Shown: piece after piece, positions 9,063 through 17,531 of the stretch
Numbering within the stretch: position 1 is the first letter of the stretch
How the letters are laid out: each line of letters starts with the position of its first letter
Origin: Actinospica acidithermotolerans
GTDB taxonomy: Bacteria; Actinomycetota; Actinomycetes; Streptomycetales; Catenulisporaceae
Reading direction: 5' to 3'
DNA: 64,000 bases
Assembly: GCF_018139625.1 (NCBI RefSeq)
Contig: NZ_JAGSOH010000010.1
Span: 1 to 64,000, forward strand
Position numbers and translations under genes: made by a program
The notes under the pieces: generated by a model
What the model saw: the letters and a program-made list of their open reading frames with translations, nothing else
Databases searched by the model: none
Told to the model about the DNA's origin: nothing

Positions 9063-9812
9063 GTGCACCGAGACGTCAGCGCCGACCGCTTAGGCCTCGG
9101 CGGCCTGCGAGCGGCCGTGCTCGCGATGACGGCCGGGGCGGTCCCCCAACCGCCCCGGCCGCTCAGCGCGGGCGCGGCCGTCAGCTCCCCGCCGGCGCCC
9201 CCCGCCCGCGGCGGCACCGGGCCGAGGCCGGCGGCCCAGCCGGAGCCGCCGCGCCCGGACGCGGAGTCCGCACGCATGCTCGCGCTCGTCGAGCGGGCGC
9301 AGGAGGGCGACGGCGAGGCCTTCGGAAGGCTCTACGACGCGTACGTGGACACCGTCTACCGGTACATCTACTACCGCGTCTCGAACAAGGCGCTGGCCGA
9401 GGACCTCACCAGCGAGACCTTCCTGCGCGCGCTGCGCCGGATCTCCACCTTCACCTGGCAGGGCCGCGACTTCGGCGCCTGGCTGGTGACCATCGCGCGC
9501 AACCTGGTCGCCGACCACTTCAAGTCCTCCCGCCACCGCCTCGAGGTGCCCACCGGCGAGATGCTCGACTCGGACCAGACCGAGGCCAGCCCGGAGGACT
9601 CGGTCCTCGCCTACCTCTCCAACCGCGCCCTGCTCGACGCGGTCAAGCAGCTCAACAGCCAGCAGCAGGAGTGCGTCACGCTGCGCTTCCTGCACGGGCT
9701 CTCGGTCGCCGAGACCGCGCAGATCATGGGCAAGAACGACGGCGCGATCAAGACCCTGCAGTACCGCGCCATCCGCACGCTCGCCCGGCTGCTCCCGGCG
9801 GACCTTCGGTGA
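9063..9812 (+). CDS. bldN: ECF sigma factor BldN (developmental sigma factor)
   Basis: BldN directs transcription of aerial-development genes (chaplins, rodlins, bldM) in Streptomyces. The sigma2/sigma4 core is strikingly conserved: SARMLALVERAQEGD, DTVYRYIYYRV, AEDLTSETFLRALRRI, FTWQGRDFGAWLVTIARN and QQQECVTLRFLHGLSVAETA. About 70 residues precede the core, matching the pro-sequence known for BldN, with a GLGGLRAAVLAM start like its orthologues. GTG 9063 is chosen by that homology, with GGAG 4 nt upstream; the frame is open to 8934. The adjacent downstream gene is its anti-sigma factor. Confidence 0.93.
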   Translation: MHRDVSADRLGLGGLRAAVLAMTAGAVPQPPRPLSAGAAVSSPPAPPARGGTGPRPAAQPEPPRPDAESARMLALVERAQEGDGEAFGRLYDAYVDTVYRYIYYRVSNKALAEDLTSETFLRALRRISTFTWQGRDFGAWLVTIARNLVADHFKSSRHRLEVPTGEMLDSDQTEASPEDSVLAYLSNRALLDAVKQLNSQQQECVTLRFLHGLSVAETAQIMGKNDGAIKTLQYRAIRTLARLLPADLR

Positions 9813-9918
9813 GCGCCGCGCCCGGCCGAATAGACCGGCCGCTTCGCCGATCCGCCCTGCGCCCGGCCCCGGACGCCGGGGTACGGCGCGCCGGGGAGGC
9901 ACGCTGCGTGCCCGCCTC

Positions 9919-9947
9919 CGTAACTCCCGGTGGCCCCCGCTCGTTAT
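9919..9947 (+). promoter_or_regulatory. Predicted BldN-dependent promoter of rsbN
   Basis: CGTAAC (9919-9924), a 17-nt spacer and CGTTAT (9942-9947) closely match the BldN promoter pattern I know from bldM (CGTAAC, CGTTGA). In S. venezuelae rsbN is itself a BldN target, so the position makes biological sense. Confidence 0.6.
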
Positions 9948-9983
9948 CGGGGGTGACGCCGCGGTGTCCCGGTCGCCCTGCCC

Positions 9984-10002
9984 GTTCGAGTTCCACTCGA
10001 AC
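9984..10002. promoter_or_regulatory. Perfect inverted repeat downstream of the rsbN promoter
   Basis: GTTCGAGT-TCC-ACTCGAAC has 8-bp perfect arms. It lies about 37 bp past the predicted -10 element and would be in the 5' leader of rsbN. It could be an operator or an RNA hairpin; the binding factor is unknown. Confidence 0.4.
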
Positions 10003-10170
10003 GAGTGAAATAGGGGGCCCTGGGACTGTCCCGGGGTGTCCCGGGCACAACCAAACCCGCCCGGCGCGTGTCGAACGCGGTGACGAACCTCCGCGCTCGG
10101 CGATGCGGGCGGGGGCGGTCCGGGCTCGGCCTGGGTCGGAACGGGAGCAGTGGAGGAGGTGGCAGGCGCG

Positions 10171-11463
10171 ATGAACGACCGGCAGCAGGCCGAGCAGTTC
10201 GCGGCGCTGGTGGAAGCACACGCCGCGAGCCGCGCCGACGGCCACACCGGCCAGGCCGGCCGCGCCGGCGACGGGGCGCACGCCGTGGGGCGCGTGAACG
10301 GATCGGCCGTCGGCAGAGGAGCGCACGGAGCGCACGGGGGCGGCGGGGAGGGTGCGCTCGGGTCGCTGGTGGCCCTGGCCGAGCGGGTCTCGACGGCCGC
10401 GTACGCGGTGCCGGGCCCGGGCGTGGATTTCCGGGACGCGCTGCGCGCCCGGCTGGTCGCCGAGGCGCCGGCGCTGGTGGCCGAGGGCGCGGCGGCCGGC
10501 CGCCGCTCCGGCTCCCGGGTGCCCGCGCAACGGGCCGGCCGCGGCCGCGGCGGGGCCCGGCATTCGGCAGACACGAAGGCCGGCGTGTTCACCGGCATCT
10601 CCGCGTCCTGGCGCCGCCGGCTGCTCGCGGCCGGGGTGGGCGTGGCCGTGGCGACGGGCTCGGTCGGCGGCATCGCGATCGCCTCGGCCGGAGCGGTTCC
10701 GGGAGATCCCTTGTACAACGCCAAGAAGATCTTCGAGTCGCTGCAGCTGTCCCTGTCCGGCTCGCCGACCGACCAGGGCCGCGACTACCTGCACCTCGCG
10801 GACGTGCGGCTCGGCGAGATCGACGCGCTGCTGCAGCGCCCGGACGTGGACCAGCCGGGCTCGCAGACCCAGCAACTGCTCAAGGACACGCTCAGCGACC
10901 TGCGCACGATGGTCACCAACGGCGGGGACCTGCTGCTGGCCCAGGTGCAGCAGAACGGCGACCAGACGGCCTTGCACGCGCTCTCCGACTTCCTGCTGAC
11001 GGAGCGTCAGCGCGTCGAGGACCTGAGCTGGCGGCTGCCGGCGGTCCTGCAGTCGCAGCCCCCGCAGATCGTCGCGCTGATGGACCAGTACTCGCGCGAA
11101 CTGCAGGCGGCGGCGCAGAAGGCGGCGAACCACGCGCAGGGCCCGGGCCTCGGCCAGACCGGCGCCGCCGGCCAGCCCGGCGGCGGCGACGCGAGCAGCG
11201 CCGCGCCCTCGGCGACCGGCTCCGCGACGGCCGCCGGCTCCGCGAGCGCGAGCGACACGGCGAGCAAGTCCGCGTCCTCGGCGAAGTCGTCCTCCAGCAC
11301 CTCGGCGAGCGCCAGCCCGAAGTCGAGCTCGACGATAAGCGTCGCCGTCGGGGGCAACGTGCTGCCCTCGATAGGAGTCACCATTCCCAGCGTGCTCGGT
11401 CTGCCCGAGATCGACGTCAATCTCGGCGGAGGTTCGTCGGCGAGCTCCTCGCCGACGAGCTAG
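10171..11463 (+). CDS. rsbN: RsbN-type membrane anti-sigma factor (DUF5667)
   Basis: A single-pass membrane protein of 430 residues. The N-terminal cytoplasmic half begins NDRQQAEQFAALVEAH and contains the FRDALRARLVAEAP segment. The transmembrane span is RRLLAAGVGVAVATGSVGGIAI, followed by the characteristic SAGAVPGDPLYNAKKIFESLQL of the DUF5667 exterior domain. The final third is Ala/Ser/Thr-rich. Orthologues next to bldN sequester BldN at the membrane. ATG 10171 follows GGAGGAGG by 11 nt; GTG 10150 is also in frame. Confidence 0.88.
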   Translation: MNDRQQAEQFAALVEAHAASRADGHTGQAGRAGDGAHAVGRVNGSAVGRGAHGAHGGGGEGALGSLVALAERVSTAAYAVPGPGVDFRDALRARLVAEAPALVAEGAAAGRRSGSRVPAQRAGRGRGGARHSADTKAGVFTGISASWRRRLLAAGVGVAVATGSVGGIAIASAGAVPGDPLYNAKKIFESLQLSLSGSPTDQGRDYLHLADVRLGEIDALLQRPDVDQPGSQTQQLLKDTLSDLRTMVTNGGDLLLAQVQQNGDQTALHALSDFLLTERQRVEDLSWRLPAVLQSQPPQIVALMDQYSRELQAAAQKAANHAQGPGLGQTGAAGQPGGGDASSAAPSATGSATAAGSASASDTASKSASSAKSSSSTSASASPKSSSTISVAVGGNVLPSIGVTIPSVLGLPEIDVNLGGGSSASSSPTS

Positions 11464-11488
11464 CGCCCGAGCCGGAGCGGAGGTACGG

Positions 11489-11520
11489 CGAAGGGCCGCG
11501 GTTCGCACCGCGGCCCTTCG
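11489..11520. terminator. Strong hairpin terminator after rsbN
   Basis: A perfect 13-bp stem (CGAAGGGCCGCGG / CCGCGGCCCTTCG) with loop TTCGCA lies between two convergent genes. Confidence 0.8.
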
Positions 11521-11532
11521 CCGTTTCCCTCG

Positions 11533-12204
11533 CTATTTCGGCAGGTCGTCGAGCACCTTGGTCCACACGTTCGCGGTGAGCATCTGCTCGATCTGACCGA
11601 TGGAGAACGGCTGGGCCGCACTCCCCGCCAGATGGCCGCGCGAGGACACGCTGACGGAGATCGTCGCGTCGTCGCCGGGCAGCCACGCGTAGATCTCGAT
11701 GGTCTCCGGAGAGGCGCCGTCGACCGTCGCGGTGCTGCATCGGAGTACGGCGGTGCACGCCGGCCACTTGTCCTCGCCACGCTGGATATCGACGTAGACC
11801 GTGTACTGCCTGCCTGACACGAGGACGTTCGCCGTGGCCTGCGTGGACCACGACTTCGAGTCCCCGGCGTGATACCCCTCCGCGGTCACTGCTCCCGTGA
11901 TCTTCGCGTTCGACGGCAGCGCGGCCTCGTACGCGGCGATCATGTAGTCCCGGTTCACCGGCCCGCTCAGCACGCTCGCCGTCGCCGTCGTGTGGGCTCC
12001 GTAGTGCGCGGTCGTGATCAGTGCTCCTCCCGCGGCCAGCACGACGGCCCCGGCCAGTCCCGTGCCCAGAGCCCGATTGCGCTTGATCCGCCGCCCGCGC
12101 CGCACGGCCTCCCCGTACAGCACCTCGGTCGGCGGCGGCTCGACGGAGAGCGCGGCGTCGTGCAGCGCCGCGCTGAGACTCGTCGGCTCTCCGATGATCG
12201 ACAT
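11533..12204 (-). CDS. Single-pass membrane protein, probable partner of the adjacent SigE-family sigma factor
   Basis: A 223-residue protein I do not recognise by name. A basic cytoplasmic N-terminus (EAVRRGRRIKRNRALG) leads into one hydrophobic span (TGLAGAVVLAAGGALITTA) and an exterior domain of about 160 residues with two cysteines (WPACTAVLRCST). There is no HX3CX2C motif. It starts 12 bp after the sigma gene, and this arrangement suggests an anti-sigma or effector role. That role is inference from position. Confidence 0.75.
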   Translation of the reverse strand: MSIIGEPTSLSAALHDAALSVEPPPTEVLYGEAVRRGRRIKRNRALGTGLAGAVVLAAGGALITTAHYGAHTTATASVLSGPVNRDYMIAAYEAALPSNAKITGAVTAEGYHAGDSKSWSTQATANVLVSGRQYTVYVDIQRGEDKWPACTAVLRCSTATVDGASPETIEIYAWLPGDDATISVSVSSRGHLAGSAAQPFSIGQIEQMLTANVWTKVLDDLPK

Positions 12205-12216
12205 ATCCGGGCCTCC

Positions 12217-12777
12217 TCAGCTCTCTGCGAATTCGATGAAGTCGGCGCCGAGCTGCTCGCGCACCCGGGCCAGCGCCCGGAAGCAGCGCGAACGCACCGC
12301 GCTCTCGGTGAGCCGGAGCGCGGCGGCGGTGTCCTCGACGGTGCGGTCGTCCCAGAAGCGGAGCACCAGCACCGCGCGGTCCAGCTCCGGCAGTCTGGCG
12401 AGCGCGTCCAGCAGCGTCAGCCGCAGCTCGACGTCCACGCCGTCGGCCGGCGCGTCACCCAGATGCTCGGTCGGCCGCTCGGAGCTGCTCCTCCTGCGCC
12501 GCATCGAGATGAAGGTGTTGACGAGCGTGGTCTGCGCGTAGCCGGACGGATTGTCGATCCGCCGACGCCGGCCCCACTTCGGGTACATCCGGCCGAGGGT
12601 CTCCTGCACGAGGTCCTCGGCCAGGTGCGTGTCACCGCCGGTGAGCAGGCAGGCGGTGCGGTAGAGATGCGCACCCCGCGACGCGACGAAGGCCTGGAAG
12701 TCCTCCGGATCCACGGCCGCCGGGTCGCCGTTCGGGTTCGACGTTGCTCTCACACCCGAATGACGCTGCGAGACCAC
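12217..12777 (-). CDS. SigE-family (SigE-like) ECF RNA polymerase sigma factor
   Basis: An ECF sigma factor of about 187 residues. Region 2 spans FQAFVASRGAHLYRTACLLTGGDTHLAEDLVQ (two parts of one segment), with PSGYAQTTLVNTFISMRRRRS after it. Region 4 includes LPELDRAVLVLRFWDDRTVEDTA. The RGAHLYRTAYLLTGD-like start of region 2 is typical of the actinobacterial SigE family. GTG 12777 is preferred because the ATG at 12837 would overlap the upstream lipoprotein gene; GTG 12753 is another option. The membrane-protein gene follows at 12204. Confidence 0.85.
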   Translation of the reverse strand: MVSQRHSGVRATSNPNGDPAAVDPEDFQAFVASRGAHLYRTACLLTGGDTHLAEDLVQETLGRMYPKWGRRRRIDNPSGYAQTTLVNTFISMRRRRSSSERPTEHLGDAPADGVDVELRLTLLDALARLPELDRAVLVLRFWDDRTVEDTAAALRLTESAVRSRCFRALARVREQLGADFIEFAES

Positions 12778-12805
12778 TGTTTTGTCGCACCCTTCGGATG
12801 ATCCG

Positions 12806-13357
12806 TCAGTAGGACTCGAAGGCGACGGCCTTCCCATGCGCGTCGAGCGGCTTCGGGACGGCGAGCAGCGTGCCGTCGGAGGCCGGCAGCTGATAGGGGC
12901 CGGCCCAGACCCAGTAGCTCGCGGCGGGCAGCCCGGCGCCGCTCGGCAGCGCCTGCGTCTTGAGCGTGATCTTGCTGGTCACCTGCACCGACACCGCGGC
13001 GGAAGGCACCGGGCCGAACAGGACGGCCACGGTCGGCGGGCCGTTCGTGCCGTTCGAGGCGCTGAGGTAGTACGTCTTGCCCTGCGTCTTCGCGTTGAAG
13101 CCGCACTGGCTTCCCGACATCTCGCCGGCGGCGATGTCGTTGCGCGCGGTGTACGGGCCCGAGCGGTTCCCCATGCCCATGCACAGCTGGCCGGAGTCCT
13201 CCCAGGCCCACAGGTTCCAGTCGACGTTGTCGGTGGTGCCGCTGTCGACGAGCACCGCGCTGTTCTCGCCGTCCGGCGCCGGGGCGGTGGACGAGCAGCC
13301 GGCCAGCGCGGCGGCGGCCAGCAGTACGGCAGCCGAGACGGCCGCGGTCTTGATCAT
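12806..13357 (-). CDS. Secreted lipoprotein, function unknown
   Basis: A 183-residue protein with a clear lipoprotein signal peptide: MIK, a hydrophobic stretch and the lipobox ALAGC (Cys about residue 21). The mature part carries paired cysteines (GQLCMGMGN and GSQCGFN) and Trp/Tyr-rich segments such as ASYWVWAGPYQLP. No family recognised. The gene ends just upstream of the sigma-factor start and may share its transcript. Confidence 0.82.
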   Translation of the reverse strand: MIKTAAVSAAVLLAAAALAGCSSTAPAPDGENSAVLVDSGTTDNVDWNLWAWEDSGQLCMGMGNRSGPYTARNDIAAGEMSGSQCGFNAKTQGKTYYLSASNGTNGPPTVAVLFGPVPSAAVSVQVTSKITLKTQALPSGAGLPAASYWVWAGPYQLPASDGTLLAVPKPLDAHGKAVAFESY

Positions 13358-13386
13358 GTGATTTTTTCCCAGCCCCTGAGCCGCGG

Positions 13387-14236
<850 letters not shown>

Positions 14237-14253
<17 letters not shown>

Positions 14254-15298
14254 CGTCCTGCGCGTGCTTCTCCAGCAGCGTGATCAGCCGCTGCTCGGCG
14301 CCGCGGACCGCCTCCGGCGGGATCAGCGGCCTGATGCCTGCGGTCCTGGCGTGCTCGGCCACCGCCTGAGCGGTGGTGTACCGCGGGGTGAAGCCGAAGC
14401 GCTCGGTCATCCGGGTAGTGTCCAGCACCCGCCCGTAGGTCAGCAGCTCCAACTGGTCCCCGGTGAAGTCGGCGACGCCCACCTGGCGCAGCGCCCGGCC
14501 GAGCCAGGGCGCGGCGAAGCGCGGCAGCGGCACGGTGGCCCTGCCGAGCCGGCGGGCGAGCTGGGAGAGGGTCAGCGACCCGGAACCGGCCACGTTGTAG
14601 ACCCCCGGATGGGCCCCGGACGCGGCGAGCCGCAGCGCCCGGACCACGTCCTCGATGTGCACGAACTGCAGCCGCGGGTCGAAGCCCGCCATGGTGGGCA
14701 GCACAGGCAGTGCCAGGTACTCGGAGAACGGGCTGCGCACGCCGTCGCCGAGGTGGCCGGCGAAGCGCAGCACGGTCACCGAGACGTCGGGACGGCGCCG
14801 CGCGAAGCCGCGCACGTACTCCTCGACCTCGACGCAGTCCTTGCCGTAGCCCGAACGGGGCGGCCGATGCGGCTGGGTGTCCTCGGTGAAATACGCCGGA
14901 TCGCGCGGCGCGCAGCCGTAGACCGCGGCCGAGGACTTGACCACCAGGCGGCGCACCGACGGCGCCCGCTGGCAGGCCGCCAGCAGCTGCATGGTGCCGA
15001 TGACGTTGCGCTCCTTCATCACCGAGCGCCCGCCCGCCTGGCCGGGCGCGGCGAGCACGTCGAGGTGCAGCACCGTGTCCGGGCGGGTCTTAGCGATCAG
15101 CGTGGCGATGGCCGGGGCGCGCAGGTCGAGCCGGACGTGCTCCACCCCGTCCACCGCGAGGTCGGGGTCAGGCTCGGACAGGTCCACCGCGAGCACGCGG
15201 CGGCCCTGTCCGTGGGCGGCGAGGTCGCGCAGCACCGCGGCGCCGAGCCGACGGGCGGCACCGGTCACCAGCAGGGTGCGGTCGGACGCGGACGTCAT
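14237..15298 (-). CDS. NAD-dependent epimerase/dehydratase (extended SDR)
   Basis: A 353-residue extended SDR. The N-terminal Rossmann motif is LLVTGAARRLGAAVL, VLHLDVLAAP is the fourth strand, and SSAAVYGCAP plus YGKDCVEVEEY carry the catalytic Ser and YxxxK. Homologues are annotated as nucleotide-sugar epimerases. It is translationally linked to the downstream acyltransferase, suggesting modification of a lipid or envelope sugar, which is inference only. Confidence 0.87.
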
Positions 15299-15318
15299 CG
15301 TGCGCCGAGGAGCGCCGG

Positions 15319-15417
15319 CTACTTCTTGTTGCGACGCTGGATGCGCGTCTTCTTGAGCAGCTTGCGGTGCTTCTTCTTGGCCATACGCTTGCGACGCTTC
15401 TTGATGACAGAGCCCAC
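15319..15417 (-). CDS. Small ribosomal subunit protein bS22 (AURKAIP1/COX24-like)
   Basis: A 32-residue, almost entirely basic protein: [19 protein letters not shown] followed by [13 protein letters not shown]. This is the conserved actinobacterial bS22 peptide found in small-subunit structures. GTG 15417 has GAGGG 7 nt upstream. It lies 21 bp after... the epimerase start region, on the same strand, in the same local context as in Streptomyces. Confidence 0.93.
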   Translation of the reverse strand: MGSVIKKRRKRMAKKKHRKLLKKTRIQRRNKK

Positions 15418-15564
15418 GTCGGGTCCCTCGCTCACTTCTTCACATGGAGCAGCAGGTGCTGCGGACATAGAACAGGGAACCAGGGTACCTGTCCGCAGCC
15501 GCTGCTGGGAAAACGGGGCTTGGAGTGCGGGCAGAGCGCGGGGAGAGTTCGCCGGCCGGTCCGG

Positions 15565-15804
15565 TCACTGGCTCTCGACGTAGGCCGCCGACAGGTACTC
15601 GCGGACCGCCTTGGCGGGCACCCGGAACGAGCGGCCGACCCGCACCGCGGGCAGTTCGCCCGAGTGGACCATCCGGTAGACCGTCATCTTCGAGACCCGC
15701 ATGACGCCGGCGACCTCGGCCACCGTCAGGAAGGCCATGTCGCTCAGGTCGATGTCGGCCGCGAGGATCGGACGGTTGGTGCGTGCTGCGTCTGATTCGG
15801 TCAT
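15565..15804 (-). CDS. Excisionase-family helix-turn-helix DNA-binding protein (BdtA-like by position)
   Basis: A 79-residue protein consisting mainly of one winged helix-turn-helix of the HTH_17/excisionase type: FLTVAEVAGVMRVSKMTVYR and VHSGELPAVRVGRSFRVP. ATG 15804 has GGAG 5 nt upstream. In S. coelicolor a similar gene near bldN and bS22 is bdtA, a BldD target; the orthology here is inferred from context. It probably regulates development-related genes, but its targets are unknown. The 279 bp upstream (15805-16083) hold no gene. Confidence 0.87.
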   Translation of the reverse strand: MTESDAARTNRPILAADIDLSDMAFLTVAEVAGVMRVSKMTVYRMVHSGELPAVRVGRSFRVPAKAVREYLSAAYVESQ

Positions 15805-16083
15805 AGAGGCTCCACGCTCATGCTGTCGTTGGGCAGGCGAAGGGGATGGGCACGAGAGGGTAGGCGCCCTCCCAAGCGCCCCGGCGCCGTCCCGTCTGTG
15901 TGTGCGCTTCGTTCCTAAGCGTAGTTGGGTCAGGTGTGGAAGGGGAGGCCTTAGCGCAGAAAAAGGGAGTTTTCGCCGAAGCCGGAACACGGCGATTCCG
16001 GTGCGAAGCAGGCAAAAAGGCTAGCACGGGCGTCGATGAGGGCTCTGATTCCGGCGCCGGGACCCCTCGCCCGGTGCTGCGCC

Positions 16084-16929
16084 TCAGGACTCTGCAATTG
16101 CGCGCGCGGTGTCGATCCTCGCGAGTACGTAGTCCCCGAGCGGCTCGTACACGGCCGGGTCCAGGCCGTCGTCCAGCGGCACGGCGACCCGGACCGTCCC
16201 CTCGTATTCGCCCACGAACAGCGCCGGGTCGTTGCAGTCGGCGAAGCCGACGGCGTCGACGCCGGCCTGACCGGCGCCGCCGCACCAGCCGTGGTCCGCC
16301 ACCACCAGGTCGGGCAGCGGGACGCCGTCGGCGGCGAGCGCGGCGAAGGTGGCGCGGATCGGGCGCGCGGAGTGGCTGTGCACCGGGCCGTCCGCGTCCT
16401 CCAGCGCGGCGACGTCGCCCGTGCCGCCGGCGCCGACGGCGGCCGAGTAGCCGATCGTCAGCCGGCGCGTGCCGTAGCGCGAGGTCGCGTCGTAGCCCCA
16501 GCCCTCCCCGGCGCGCAGGATCGGGCAGCCGTGGCCGCGCAGCGCGTCGGCGAAGCGCTGGTAGAGCCGGGCGAGCGGGGACGGATGGCCGGTGGCGAAG
16601 TAGACGGTCTCGCCGCGCACGGCGGCCGCCGCCAGTCGGTCGGCGTACCGGTCGAGCGCGCCGACGGTGAGCTCGGGGCCGATGGTGTCGGCCCCGGCCC
16701 GGTGCAGCGGATCCGGGCTCACCCCGACGCGCTCCGCCATGAGCTCGAGCACGGATTCGGCCGTCCAGCGGCGGGACGGGTCGAGGCCGAGCAGGTAGTA
16801 GGGGTCGCGGTCGGCCATCAGCCGGTAGTGCAGCAGGTTGTTCTCCCGCGCCGTCGCCACCCGGCCCGCGATCCCCGACGCGGTCAGGTGGGCGAGCAGG
16901 GCGGACCGGTCCGGCGGGTTCATGGTCAC
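16084..16929 (-). CDS. Conserved actinobacterial protein annotated as phosphatase in homologues
   Basis: A 281-residue cytoplasmic protein that I recognise from the same neighbourhood in Streptomyces. Conserved stretches include ATARENNLLHYRLMADRDP, YFATGHPSPLARLYQRFADA, PVHSHSARPIRATFAALA and LPDLVVADHGWCGGAGQAG. The histidines and DHGW suggest a metal- or phosphate-binding site. The phosphatase label comes from annotation of relatives and no catalytic mechanism is obvious to me. Confidence 0.78.
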   Translation of the reverse strand: MTMNPPDRSALLAHLTASGIAGRVATARENNLLHYRLMADRDPYYLLGLDPSRRWTAESVLELMAERVGVSPDPLHRAGADTIGPELTVGALDRYADRLAAAAVRGETVYFATGHPSPLARLYQRFADALRGHGCPILRAGEGWGYDATSRYGTRRLTIGYSAAVGAGGTGDVAALEDADGPVHSHSARPIRATFAALAADGVPLPDLVVADHGWCGGAGQAGVDAVGFADCNDPALFVGEYEGTVRVAVPLDDGLDPAVYEPLGDYVLARIDTARAIAES

Positions 16930-16951
16930 GACTGTAGCGGGCGCGCACCGC

Positions 16952-16993
16952 TTCGGCCCCGGATCCGAGGGTTCGGAGATCTCCGGGGCCGAA
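16952..16993 (-). terminator. Hairpin terminator after the Gly/Pro-rich gene
   Basis: A 12-bp stem (TTCGGCCCCGGA / TCCGGGGCCGAA) encloses a second small stem (TCCGA/TCGGA). It lies just downstream of the leftward gene ending at 17043. Confidence 0.65.
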
Positions 16994-17042
16994 GTCAGTG
17001 TTCTGGTGTCAGCTCAGCATTGTCCGGGTGCGCTCGTATCGA

Positions 17043-17351
17043 CTACCTCCCGCCGGAATCCGCGGCACGCGCGGAGTCCATCTCGCTGCGCAGCCGGCGC
17101 GCCGCGCGCACCGGATGCCGCATGGCCAGCAACAGCATTCCCGGTCCGACGAGCAGGAGTCCGGGTCCGCAGCAGGTGGCCGGACCGAGGCAGCAGCCCT
17201 CACCGCCGCGTCCCCAGCCCATGCCGCGGGGCGGCGGCCCGCCGGGACCGCCCATGCCGAAGCCTCCGCCGAAGCCGCCGGGCCCGCCCGGTCCGCCGGG
17301 TCTGCCCGGACCTCCGCCGGGACCGCCGCCCGGACCGCCGCCCCATCCCAT
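17043..17351 (-). CDS. Small Gly/Pro-rich, Cys-containing putative membrane-associated protein
   Basis: A 102-residue protein of unknown function. ATG 17351 has an excellent ribosome site (GGGAGG, 6 nt spacing), which favours it over the longer upstream frame. The first half is a run of GGP and GGPG repeats. The middle has CCLGPATCC, followed by a hydrophobic segment (GPGLLLVGPGMLLLAM) and a charged tail. The paired CC motifs and hydrophobic core suggest membrane association. No family recognised. Confidence 0.65.
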   Translation of the reverse strand: MGWGGGPGGGPGGGPGRPGGPGGPGGFGGGFGMGGPGGPPPRGMGWGRGGEGCCLGPATCCGPGLLLVGPGMLLLAMRHPVRAARRLRSEMDSARAADSGGR

Positions 17352-17531
17352 CGCGTACCTCCCGCTAGTTCGCGCATCTCCGATCTCCGTCGTCGGTACC
17401 GATGCTGCCGCCGCTTTCTGGGAGCCGTCCTCATGAGGGCCTTGAACTTGTCCAAGAGATTCCCGGGTGCCGGATGAGAGCGAGAACTTGATCACGGCTT
17501 AACCCGTTGCGGCGCCGTCCGCGACCCGCAG

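Larger units (their letters stand above)
9813..10170 (+). other. rsbN upstream regulatory region
   Basis: This 358-bp gap holds no gene. It contains the BldN-type promoter at 9919-9947 and a perfect 8-bp inverted repeat at 9984-10002, both described separately. Confidence 0.5.
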
